From positions 1-64,000 of the forward strand of contig NW_027195400.1 in NCBI RefSeq assembly GCF_038502225.1: 64,000 nucleotides of DNA. Reading direction: 5' to 3'. The notes beneath the pieces are model-generated. The model saw nothing but the letters and a program-made list of their open reading frames with translations. It was not told where the DNA came from and made no database searches. Positions 54,841 through 64,000 of the stretch are shown one piece after another (the first letter of the stretch is position 1; each line of letters begins with the position of its first letter). Source of the stretch: Cherax quadricarinatus (taxonomy: Eukaryota > Arthropoda > Malacostraca > Decapoda > Parastacidae). The position numbers were made by a program, and so were the translations under genes.

Positions 54841-55199
54841 GGATTATACATAAAAGATCTTGAGGGTTAATGGCATAGAAAAGGTTCATGTACAGATATA
54901 TTAGTTACAAATATGGGTGTCCTTGGCACACATCGTCATGGGAATCAGATGATCCCCCCATGGTTCATTCGCACACTTTGCATGTAGTTCATAACGAGGA
55001 GACAACCTTATTTCTTAACTGTACCTGGCGGCAGTCAGTGCACGTGTTCAAGGTATCACCTAGTGTGAGACCAGTAAAAGACAACGTCCACAGACTCTCA
55101 CTGGATACAAACAGTCTAGAAATAAACACTTAACTTCCTTCAAGGAACCTATTTCACTCCAGCTTACATCATGCCAGGCCTGCTGACGTTGCACAAATT
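54841..55199 (-). mobile_element. Ty3/Gypsy internal region, RT not recognisable
   Basis: This 360-bp interval should hold reverse transcriptase if the element is colinear. I see no RT motif on the minus strand, so most of that domain has probably been deleted. Short frames on either strand carry nothing recognisable. Confidence 0.3.
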
Positions 55200-55860
55200 C
55201 CGAAACCTCTACCTCATAGGGGTTAACATGGCCCCATTTTTCAGCATTCCAAAACTTTCACTAAGGTGCACCATGGCTGAGCCAACACTACAACCAGTCT
55301 TTCAGAAGATCCAAGTCTTCCACAATCTCTTACAATTTTCCTGCTTACATTATCTTTCTCAGGGATCTTATCCACCATTTTGAAGCCCCCACACAGTTCC
55401 ATCATAGCCTTCCCAGGACCTGGCTCTAATGCCAATCCCATCTCTCCAGCTTCCAGAATGTGTAGCACCACCTCATGGTCCCACGTCATCCTGGGCGGAC
55501 TGGCAGACTGGTGCACTAGTGCCATCGACCTCATCTTAGCCAAGCATTTTCTGAAACAGAAAAACACCGCGGGGGAAACATCACAATCCTCACGTGGCCC
55601 ATGACTTAATGATTCCAGAGTGCTTCCCCACGGTAATGAAAAGGAGGGGAATCCCCTCATCCCAGTCCTTCTGGTACTGGGTTGTGGCTTAGTGCTTTTT
55701 TTTGATTATAATAATCTGGTACTGGGTAAAACAAACATGCATTGCCCTGAGAGACTGGGGAAAACCATGGTGCTTTTCTTTGACTCTTAGGATGATATAC
55801 AGTGGTAAATTTAACCAAGTAGGCCTCTCAAAACTGCATGACATTTCATAAAATATGACT
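55200..55860 (-). pseudogene. Ty3/Gypsy integrase relic
   Basis: Minus-strand motifs in order from high to low coordinate: FTTVYHPKSQ (55815-55785), resembling the YHPxSxG region of the integrase core; KDWDEGIPLLF (55673-55635), resembling the next conserved block; and HVNPYE near 55225, resembling the end of the integrase C-terminal domain. Frames are broken between them, although 55660-55241 is open for 139 codons without clear similarity. Integrase lies before RNase H in reading order. A 33-bp LINE tail is inserted at 55683-55715. Confidence 0.5.
55683..55715 (+). mobile_element. 33-bp I-like LINE tail insertion with TSD
   Basis: TGTGGCTTAGTGC followed by a T-run and GATTATAATAAT is the last 33 bases of the I-like LINE. 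It is flanked by a perfect 12-bp duplication, CTGGTACTGGGT (55671-55682 and 55716-55727). It is an extremely 5'-truncated retrotransposition event. Confidence 0.9.
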
Positions 55861-56294
55861 TCTGGGTGATTTGTGCAAAGCCTAAGAGACAAAAATGTTT
55901 CGCCAGAAATCTCAAAACCCCACACAAAATTATTCAGAAAGGGTATAGACTCTGGTAACCTGTTATGAAAGGAATTTATTAATAAACGCCGATTATTTAG
56001 CTCTCCCGTCTTAACACTGAAATGCCGTTCCTTCAGAATCTGTAAAAAATACTGACAAAGACACTTTAATAGTTCTGCTACGGCCACGTAAGCACAGGTC
56101 CTCTTAAAGAGTCTTGCTCATTTGATCACCTCTGCAAAATAAACACTTAGTAAATTTGGGAACCACATCCTCCGCAACAGCTGATAAATGAATAGTGTTC
56201 CGGAGGTCACAACCTTCCTGGGCCTCGCTCAGCTGCTGCAGAGTCAGGGGATTTTTTCCCACATCAGCACCAAGACTACTACTACAACCGAGTT
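55861..56294 (-). mobile_element. Ty3/Gypsy region between protease and integrase, decayed
   Basis: On the minus strand near 56270-56130 the reading NPLTLQQLSEAQEGCDLRNT resembles the QLxxAQxxDxxL linker common upstream of Ty3/Gypsy integrase. The rest to 55861 is broken by stops. A weak match, but consistent with the flanking motifs. Confidence 0.4.
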
Positions 56295-56456
56295 CCCCTC
56301 AAGGAAGGCTCCTTGATGTTGGTGAGGGGCTCTTGATTTAGGGAATTGGATCTGTGCTCCAGTTCCCCGAATTAAGCCTGAATGCCTTCCACATCACCCC
56401 CCAGGCGCTGTATAATCCTCCGGGTTTAGCGCTTTCCCCTTGATTATAATAATAAT
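56295..56456 (+). mobile_element. Short retroposon made of I-like LINE ends (copy 1)
   Basis: 162 bp with no coding capacity. The first ~90 bases align with the LINE 5' end (CTCAAGGAAGGCTCCTTG against CTTCAAGGGGGGCTCCTTG, then GGCTCTTG). The last ~55 bases match the LINE 3' end (AGGCGCTGTATAATCC, TTTAGCGCTTTCCC and TTGATTATAATAATAAT). It is flanked by ACAACCGAGTT (56284-56294) and ACAACAGAGTT (56457-56467), an 11-bp duplication with one difference. CCCCTCA (56295-56301) pairs with TGAGGGG (56323-56329); GGGAATTGGA (56341-56350) pairs with TCCAGTTCCC (56358-56367), followed by CGAA. Confidence 0.85.
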
Positions 56457-56467
56457 ACAACAGAGTT

Positions 56468-56700
56468 CCGGTTGAGCCGGTTCAGCACTGCTCCCAGTCT
56501 CCTGCAGGTCAGACTCATTGAACAGGCTCCCCAGGCCCAAACCATCACCACAGTGTGCAGAAGGGTCACAGGGAGGCACAGCTCCTGCCCTGTTTAGTCC
56601 TAGAACCCACTGAAAAAATTTCAGGCACCGTTGCTCCAATTAGGTCATTACCACCTTGTAAAGCAGGGTCCTGGAAAACCAAACATTCCTCACTTTTGAG
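56468..56700 (-). mobile_element. Possible Ty3/Gypsy protease-region relic
   Basis: On the minus strand 56685-56570 reads LQGGNDLIGATVPEIFSVGS, which faintly resembles the GNDLxG motif after Gypsy protease. The upper boundary is the CR1-like fragment at 56701. Weak, supported mainly by order with the integrase and RNase H relics below it. Confidence 0.35.
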
Positions 56701-56803
56701 GAGCATGGACACGGGGGTCGTCCCACAGTTACTGAAAACAACAGACATAGCCCCACTCCACAAAGGGGGCAGTAAAGCAACAGCAAAGAACTACAGACCA
56801 ATA
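56701..56803 (+). mobile_element. CR1-like LINE fragment (103 bp)
   Basis: Encodes SMDTGVVPQLLKTTDIAPLH and KGGSKATAKNYRPI, almost identical to 44218-44320 in CR1-like LINE 2. It is cut on the left by Gypsy-like sequence and on the right by I-like copy E; the continuation does not reappear on the far side of copy E. Confidence 0.85.
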
Positions 56804-57521
56804 CCTCTTCAAGGGGGGCTCCTTGGCGTGGTGAAGAGGCTCTTGGTCTGAGGAATTAGCCCTGTCGGTCTTCTTCCTCAGACCGAACCTAATTACCCCC
56901 CATTCTCCCCTCCCCTATCCCATCCTCCCCTTTTTCCATTCCTCCTCCTCCTCTTCACCCCTCCCTTTTGCCCTTCCTCTTTTGGCCTTCGGGATTTCTC
57001 CCACAGGCGCGCTAGTTCCTAGGTAGGGGAAAGGACACCGGGGTTCATCCCATTCCGTTGAGGTTCTTGGCGGTGGCGTAGTTTGCCATGGAATCTGGAT
57101 TGCCTGGGGATGTCCCGATCCCTCTCCGGTATCCCGGAGTAGCTTTGGGTGTCTTTTGGGCGACGGGTGTATCTCTGGAAGCCACCTTTCGGATTCTGGG
57201 GGTTGTGGCCGAAGGAGGTATGCTTTGTGGCGGATATCCGGCCGCCCTCTCTTTTGTCCACCGAGGTAGCTCGGCAGATGTGAGGTTGCTATCCCGGATT
57301 GTTAGTTTACTAGCATGATGGGTAGGGTATGGCACGGGTTCCATGCTGCATCTGCGCTACTTGCGGTGCTGAGGTCCTCTTGGGCGCGGAGGGAGATTTC
57401 TGGCCCTTTCATTCCTCCTAGGACCTATCCCTCCCCGGTCCCCCCTTTTTTTTTCTTTTTTTTTATTTTCTTTTCTTTCTTTTTTTTTTCTTAAAAACAA
57501 AAAGAAAGAAGTAACCTAACC

Positions 57522-59625
57522 TTGGCAGCCCTAGTCCATGAACCTGGTACTCCAGGGCCCCTTCTTGATACCGCACCCCATTCTGACCCCACCTCGTCTT
57601 TGGACCACTCTTCAGACATTCCTCATGCCTCTGTACCTATTGCCGGTGCTGTTTCCTCACCCGCTTCAGGTACTGAGGCCTCGACTGACTCTTTCGATTT
57701 ATCGGACCTTCGCTCTCCTCTGACTATGCTTCCGGCCTCTCCCTCTACAGTGCGGCACCCCTCAAGGAAGGTTCCTTGATGCTGGTGAGGGGCTCTTGAT
57801 TTAGGGAATTGGATCTGTGCTCCAGTTCCCCAAATTAAGCCTGAATGCCTTCCACATCCCCCCCAGGCGCTGTATAATCCTCCGGGTTTAGCGCTTCCCC
57901 CTTGATTGTAATAATAATAATAATACAGTGCGGCAATTTTCAAATCGCCGACCCGTTCCACGTCGGACCAACTCTGGTCCCACGCCTAAACGCCAATGAC
58001 AATTACCTGCTGATGATACTTTTCCACCTCGTTCTTCTCAGAAACGATCGACACGTCCTTCACTACCTTTCCACGCTCAGTTTCAGACTGAACAGTGGAC
58101 TAAATTCTTCACTTTACGACCAACTTCCTCTACTGCCTATCTTTCTGACCATAGTATTGGCAAGGCACTCCTACGCCATGTTGGTAAAGATATTTCTTTT
58201 CATGCTCTTAAGAGCGGTACGCGCATCATTACCGTACAGAATGGTTCCCAGGCTCGTGAGCTCTCTCGTCTTTCCCATATCGATACTGTTCCTGTCACTC
58301 TTGAAAAACATCATTCTCTCAATTCTTGTAGTGGTACCGTCATTCTGCCCCATACCATAGTTCAACAAAATTTCCAGACATGTGGCACTGACATTCTAGA
58401 ACAGCTGGAACTCCAAGATCTTCTAATCCTCAAGGTAGACACTTACGTTCTTCCTGCCCGCGGGCGGAGACGGTACCCTAGCAATGTGGCTCGTTTAACT
58501 TTTGACAGCTGAGAACTCCCATCCTCAGTTTATATAGCAGGACATCGGTTACAAGTTCGAAAGGTGATCCCTACACCACAACAGTGTAGAAATTGCTGGC
58601 GATTTGGCCATCCAGCGAAATATTGCAGATCTATCGCCGAATGCCCAGTCTGTGGTGCCGATGACCATTCTAATACGTCTTGCAATCAATCTCCCTCTTG
58701 CCTTAACTGTCATGAGGCTCACCCTTCGTACTCTCGCCATTGTCAGGTCTATTTAAACGAGCGGGAAATCCATTACCTCAAAGAGACAGAAGGTCTCCCT
58801 TATGCCATGGCAGTTTCTCATCTCCGCCTCCAAGGGAGACTCCCACGTGTTTCTTATTCCCGTGTTTCAAAACGTCCCCCACACTTCTGGTATCCCATCT
58901 TCTACACCCACCTCTGTGGTTACCTCTCCCATAATCACTCCTGTATCTAATCCTTTTGCTGTCCTCGGCTCAGACGTCCCTACTTCAACACCTCAGTCTA
59001 ATCTCGCTTCTTCGAGTTCTCTCTCACAAGCCTCAGTATCGACGAGACCTCGTACGACACCTCCTCCCAATCGTCCCTCTACTTCTCAAAAGTCAAAAAA
59101 AGGTCCGGTAACACCTCCTACCCATCTTCCACCTCCTCATTTTACCCTCCCTGTCTCTGTCCCTGGTTCTTCCCCTCTTACTGGCTCAGTTACAAGTGCA
59201 GAGGTTCACCCTCCTCCTCGTAATGTACCTTCCTCCCCTGTTCCCTCCCAAGTTTCTTCCTCTTCTGCCACCTCCCAGGTTCCTGCCTCTTCTGTCCCCT
59301 GCCACGCTTCTCCAGTTCCCTCCACCCTTTCGCCCCCCCCCCTACCTTGGTACAGTCCAATACAGTTCCAATCTTTACTCATCCTCCCCCTACCATTCCC
59401 AATATTGTCTCCCATACGACATCTCTGAATTCCGAAACACTTGAAGCAATCTCTGAATATATTGCAGAGACCAAACCATCAATGGACACTGATCCACCTT
59501 CCGCTCTTTCTCTCTCCTCTGCTCCATCTGCGCAACTCCTTTCTTCACAGCGCACCGTTCCTTCGCTGCTTGAACGTTTTCCACTGCCTCCGCATGTAGA
59601 CTTTTCTAACCTTTCTAGTCCATAG
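57522..59625 (+). pseudogene. I-like LINE ORF1 (copy E), broken, start codon lost
   Basis: The usual ACCATGG start is ACCTTGG here (57519-57525), so the normal ATG is gone. Reading AALVHEPGTPGPLLDTAPHS follows. The short retroposon at 57758-57924 interrupts the frame in STVR|. Downstream, a stop (CGCCAATGAC) lies near 57996 and another (GACAGCTGAG) near 58511. Zinc knuckles CRNCWRFGHPAKYC onwards are readable at 58588-58745. Further shifts occur near 58870 and 59340. The normal stop is at 59625. Confidence 0.87.
57758..57924 (+). mobile_element. Short retroposon made of I-like LINE ends (copy 2)
   Basis: 167 bp, starting CCCCTCAAGGAAGGTTCCTT and ending TTGATTGTAATAATAATAAT. It is flanked by a perfect 11-bp duplication, ACAGTGCGGCA (57747-57757 and 57925-57935). 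Same two-ended LINE composition as 56295-56456, and over 90% alike by eye. It is inserted into ORF1 of copy E, so it moved after copy E arrived. Confidence 0.93.
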
Positions 59626-59669
59626 GAACCCTTACCTGCGGATTTCAAGTATCTTTATCATTGCTAATC

Positions 59670-62600
59670 ATGGCCTATTTACAGTGGAATATACGCAGCC
59701 TCAGGGGTAATCGGGATGAGCTTCAGATGTTACTCTCCCAGTTTGCCACTGTTGGTGTTTGCTTACAGGAACCAAAATTACACTCTGCTGTTATTTCTCA
59801 CATCTCAGGCTATAATTTATTGTATTCTTCATATCCTTTTCCTGATGGGACCTTTAATGAAAGTGCCCTTCTTCTCCGCACTGATATTCCGTACCATCAG
59901 CTATTTGTTCATACTTCGCTGCATTACACAGCAGCCCGTATCCACTTACATAGGTGGTATACGCTCTGTTCTTTATATCTCTCTCCTTCTCGGGCATTAT
60001 CTATTCCGGATTTTGCCTTCCTTGTTTCGTCATTACCGCCACCGATTCTGTTACTTGGTGATTTTAATGCCCACCATTTCCTCTGGGGGGTCTCACTGTG
60101 ATTCCCGTGGAATTCAGTTAGAGGCTTTTCTTGCCACCCACCCCCTCCATGTTTTAAATACAGGTACTCACACACATTTTGATCCTCTGACTCATACTCT
60201 CTCTTGCATCGATCTCTCAGTCTGCTCTTCCTCCGCCGCATTAGACTTCACTTGGTCTGTTCTCCCGGACTTACATGACAGTGATCATTTCCCAATCATT
60301 CTTACTTCCCCTTCATATTCGCCACCTCTTCGCACCCCACGCTGGCAATTTAATCGGGCAAATTGGAACCTTTACTCACACCTAACTGTTTTTAAAGAGG
60401 TTCCTTCTTCATCCTCCATCGATGAGCTTTTACACCTCTTCTCGTCCTCCGTTTTCACCGCAGCTTCTCATTCTATACCCCAAACTTCGGGCAGACATTC
60501 TCAGAAATGCGTGCCTTGGTGGTCTCCTGCTTGTGCTCATGCAGTACGTTTGAAACGCGCTGCATGGGGCAGGTACCGGTACAATAGAACCACAGAGCGA
60601 CTCCTTGATTTTAAACAGAAGCGTGCGACCGCTCGCCGTGTCATCCGTGACGCTAAACGCACTTGCTGGCGAGATTATGTCTCCACCATCACCTCTGCTT
60701 CCTCTATGAGTGCAGTCTGGAAAAAAGTACGAAAACTGAGTGGTAAATATTCTCCTGACCCGGCTCCTGTTCTGCGGGTTGCCGGTGTTGATATAGCAAA
60801 CCCACTAGATGTTGCCAACGAAATTGGCAATCATCTGGTCCGTATTTCTCAGGGACTCCATCTATGCCCCTCATTTCTTTCTTCAAAGTCTGCCAGAGAG
60901 TTAGCACCCTTGGACTTTTCTTCTCTCAGAGAAGAACAGTATAATGTGCCTTTTACACTTCAAGAACTGGAGGCAACACACTCAGCTTGTCGATCATCGG
61001 CAGCTGGGCCCGACAACATTCATATTCGTATGCTACAACATTTACATCAGTCAGCCCTTGCAGTCCTATTACGCCTTTACAATCTTATTTGGTCACAAGG
61101 AGTTCTTCCACAGCTGTGGAAATCCGCCATTGTTCTCCCTTTCCGCAAACCAGGCACTACGGGACATGAAACCTCCCACTATCGTCCCATTGCTCTTACC
61201 AGTGCAGTTTGCAAAGTAATGGAACGCCTAGTAAATAGACGTTTAGTGTGGTATTTAGAGACACACAACAGTCTCTCCACTCGTCAATATGGCTTTCGTA
61301 AGGGACGTTCTACCATAGACCCCTTACTACGCTTGGATACGTATGTTCGTAATGCCTTTGCGAATAACCACTCAGTTATTGCTATATTTTTTGACCTTGA
61401 GAAGGCATATGACACAACTTGGAGGTATAATATTTTAGCCCAAGCCCACTCCTTAGGCCTTCGAGGCAATCTACCATCCTTTCTTAAGAACTTTTTAACT
61501 GACAGGCATTTCCGTGTTCGGGTTAATAATGTGCTCTCCCCGGACTTTATCCAAGCTGAAGGTGTCCCCCAGGGATGTGTTCTGAGCACAACACTTTTTC
61601 TCCTTGCTATTAATGATTTGGCCTCTAGTCTTCCATCAAATATTTGGTCATCACTCTATGTTGATGACTTCGCTATTGCCTGTGCAGGCGCTGACTGTCA
61701 CCTCCTTACAGTTTCTCTCCAGCATGCAGTCGACCGTGTTTCCAATTGGGCCACCACACATGGGTTTAAATTTTCCAGCACTAAAACCCACCAAATCACT
61801 TTCACTAGACGCTCTGTCATCTCTGATCATCCTTTGTACCTCTATGGCTCACGTATCCCTGAACGTGATACAGTCAAGTTTCTGGGCCTCCTCTTTGATC
61901 GTAGGTTATCCTGGAAACCTCACATTACCTCTCTGAAGGCAACTTGTCACAGCCGGCTGAACCTTCTTAAAACCCTTGCTCATCTTTCGTGGGGAGCTGA
62001 TCGTCGAACCCTCCTTCACCTACATTCCACCCTTATTTTATCGAAACTTGATTATGGTGACCAGATCTATTCAGCGGCATCTCCTGCTACTCTCTCTAGC
62101 CTTAACCCCATTCATCACCAAGGATTACGTTTATGCCTTGGTGCTTTTCGCTCTTCCCCTTTCGAGAGCCTCTATGCAGAAGCGAACGTTCCATCCTTAT
62201 CCTATCGCCGTGATGCCCATTGCCTGCGCTACTATGTACGCTCTCATGATCTCCGCAAACCTTCCATTTATAGAATGGTCACTGATATTAGCAGACATTC
62301 TTTATTTGTTCGCCGCCCCCGTTTACTCCGTCCCTTCTCTCTTCGTCTTCATTCGCTCTTGTCTTCTCTTCAACTACCACCTTTCTATGTACATGTAGCA
62401 TCTCACTTTTCCCTACCCCCTGGGAAGTTCCAGCTGTTCGAGTCTGTTCTTTCTCTCTCCCTTGCTCGAAAGCCCAACTGTCTACGGTTCCTTCGCGCTC
62501 TCTTTTTCTTGACCACTTTCACTCTCATTCTCATGCCATTGCTGTGTACACAGATGGCTCTAAGTCTTCTGACGGCATAGGATTCGCAGCAGTGTTTCCG

Positions 62601-63353
62601 TACAGCATCGTACAAGGGCATTTACTATCTTCGGCTAGTATTTTTACTGCTGAATTATATGCCATCCTTACAGCACTTATCCGTATTGCATCTATGCCTG
62701 TGTCATCATTTGTGGTTGTCTCAGACTCCCTTAGTGCTTTACAGGCTATACAAAAATTTGATACACCTCACCCCTTAGTCCTCCGTATCCAACTTTGGCT
62801 ACGCCGCATCTTTACCAAGCATAAAGGTATTGTTTTTTGTTGGGTCCCTGTTCATGTTGACGTACAGGGCAATGAACAGGCAGACACTGCTGCGCGGTCA
62901 GCAGTACATGACCTACCAGTTTCTTATAGAGGTATTCCATTTACGGACTATTTTGCTGTAATATCTTCCCACCTTCACACTCGTTGGCAACAACGTTGGT
63001 CTACTATGCTCGGCAACAAACTTCAGTCTATTAAACCGAGTATAGGTTACTGGCCGTCTTCTTATCACCAGTGTCGAGGTTGGGAGACTACTCTCTCCCG
63101 ACTTCGCATTGGCCATACTCATCTTACTCATGGATATCTCGTGGAGAGGCGTCTTGCTCCTCTCTGTGAGAATTGCCAAGCTCCATTATCAGTCAGCCAC
63201 ATTCTGTTGGACTGCCCACTTTATCAACGAGCACTCAGAATTTACCTCTGTCGTCGTCTTCGCTCCGCTGCTCTCTCTTTACCTTCCCTTCTCGCTGATG
63301 GACCCACCTTTCATCCGGACTCTCTCATTGACTTTTTGACAACGACTGACTGA
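59670..63353 (+). pseudogene. I-like LINE ORF2 (copy E), broken
   Basis: The endonuclease is open from MAYLQWNIRSL to the G-run at about 60085, where the frame shifts. From there to 62580 a long frame covers SDHFPI, the RT (AAGPDN in place of AAGPDD, YGFRKGRSTIDPLL, FFDLEKAYDTTW, GVPQGCVLSTTLF, YVDDFA) and up to the region before RNase H. A deletion in CCCTACC..CCTGGG near 62414 shifts the frame. RNase H continues at 62544-63353 (YTDGSKSSDGIGFAAVFPYS, WVPVHVDVQGNEQAD, with Gly-to-Val in the last motif), ending TTTD and stop. Not functional. Confidence 0.87.
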
Positions 63354-63565
63354 CTTCACAAATTCTGATACCTTCAGCCCTTTCTACTTCAATCTCTTGC
63401 TACCCTCTACCCCCGTACTATCCCCTGCCCCGCTGTTTTCTGTAACCTGCTGATCATCCCCCCTCCCTTCTGCCATCCAATTCCCTTGCTTCCTTCCCTA
63501 CCCTGCAGCACTGTATAGCCCTTGTGGCTTAGCGCTTCTTTTTTTTTGATTATAATAATAATAAT

Positions 63566-64000
63566 TTACTTTAAGACCAACTTCTTCTGCCTACCTTTCT
63601 GACCATAGTATTGGCAAAGCGCTCCTGCGTCATGTTGGCAGAGATATTTCATTTCACGCTTTCAAGAGCGGTACGGGCATCGTCACTGTCCAGAATGCTA
63701 CCCAAGCTCATGATCTTTCTCTCCTTTCGAATATCGATACTACTCCTATCACTATTGAAAAACATCTTTCTCTCAATTCTTGTAGTGGTACTGTCATTCT
63801 GCCCCATACCATAGTCCAACAGAATTTCCAGTCATGTGGCAATGACATTTTTCAACAGCTGGAACTCCAGGATCTCCCAATCCTCGAAGTAGACACTTAT
63901 GTCCTTCCTGCCCGGGGGCGGAGACGTTACCCTTGCAATGTGGCTCGTTTAACTTTTGACAGCCGAGAACTCCCGTCCTCTGTATATGTCGTGGGACATC
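63566..64000 (+). mobile_element. I-clade LINE fragment F (subfamily 1), runs off the window
   Basis: Starts mid-ORF1 at TTACTTTAAGACCAACTTCT, equivalent to 21248 in copy B, and continues to the window end (DSRELPSSVYVVGH). Compared with B it lacks three bases in the TCTTCTTCT run. No 5' part is visible; copy E abuts it directly. Confidence 0.85.

Larger units (their letters stand above)
56804..63565 (+). mobile_element. I-clade LINE copy E (subfamily 2)
   Basis: From CCTCTTCAAGG to the TTGATTATAATAATAATAAT tail. It is full length, with a 167-bp short retroposon inserted in ORF1. The left flank is a CR1-like fragment (ending GACCAATA) and the right flank is an I-like ORF1 fragment (starting TTACTTTAAG), so no matching target-site duplication is visible. 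Confidence 0.9.

Overview
This is a stretch of animal genome with no bacterial genes. It is most likely from a decapod crustacean such as a crayfish, lobster or shrimp, and almost all of it is nested transposable elements. The organism call is inference. It rests on the mix of families (RTE-like and CR1-like LINEs, an I-clade LINE with a TAA-type tail, Tigger/pogo transposons, a Ty3/Gypsy element and CA-rich arrays), which I recognise as typical of decapods. The only convincing host gene is a kinesin-14 motor (KIFC1/ncd type) on the + strand. One exon at 2452-2638 encodes the end of the coiled-coil stalk/neck and one at 16517-16669 encodes part of the motor. They lie about 13.9 kb apart in an intron full of repeats. 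The motor exon(s) that should carry the ATP-binding P-loop between them were not found.

1-18 kb: old repeats inside or near the kinesin gene. These are RTE-like LINE pieces, including one copy bounded by a 10-bp target-site duplication (4911-7565, minus strand), several short non-autonomous derivatives made only of the 5' and 3' ends of that LINE, three Tigger/pogo pieces, MITEs, a tRNA-derived SINE and a minisatellite-like array.

18-31 kb and 33-40 kb: copies of an I-clade LINE of about 6.6 kb. Its layout is 5' UTR, ORF1 with three zinc knuckles, then ORF2 with endonuclease, reverse transcriptase and RNase H, and a TAA-type tail. Copy B (20100-26724) has both ORFs open and sits inside broken copy A (18141-20099 plus 26725-31252). 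Copies C (33237-39719), D (44795-51417), E (56804-63565) and fragment F (63566-64000) follow. A, B, D and F belong to one subfamily, C and E to a second.

32-57 kb: remains of one minus-strand Ty3/Gypsy element. They comprise a 742-bp LTR with an adjacent polypurine tract (32230-32971), a 3' untranslated region, an RNase H relic (54490-54840) and integrase motifs (55200-55860). The integrase lies upstream of RNase H, as in the Gmr1 group. Copy C, the CA-rich arrays, two CR1-like LINEs and copy D are all nested within it.

The most interesting signal is a pair of short retroposon families, each built from the two ends of a LINE in this window. One is about 165 bp and derives from the I-like LINE; the other is about 370-440 bp and derives from the RTE-like LINE. 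In both, the 5' end can fold into a terminal stem of about 7 bp that is kept by compensatory changes. The I-like version also has a second hairpin followed by CGAA, an arrangement reminiscent of the HDV-like self-cleaving ribozymes known at the 5' ends of other non-LTR elements. The 3' end carries the hairpin and tail that the LINE reverse transcriptase would recognise.
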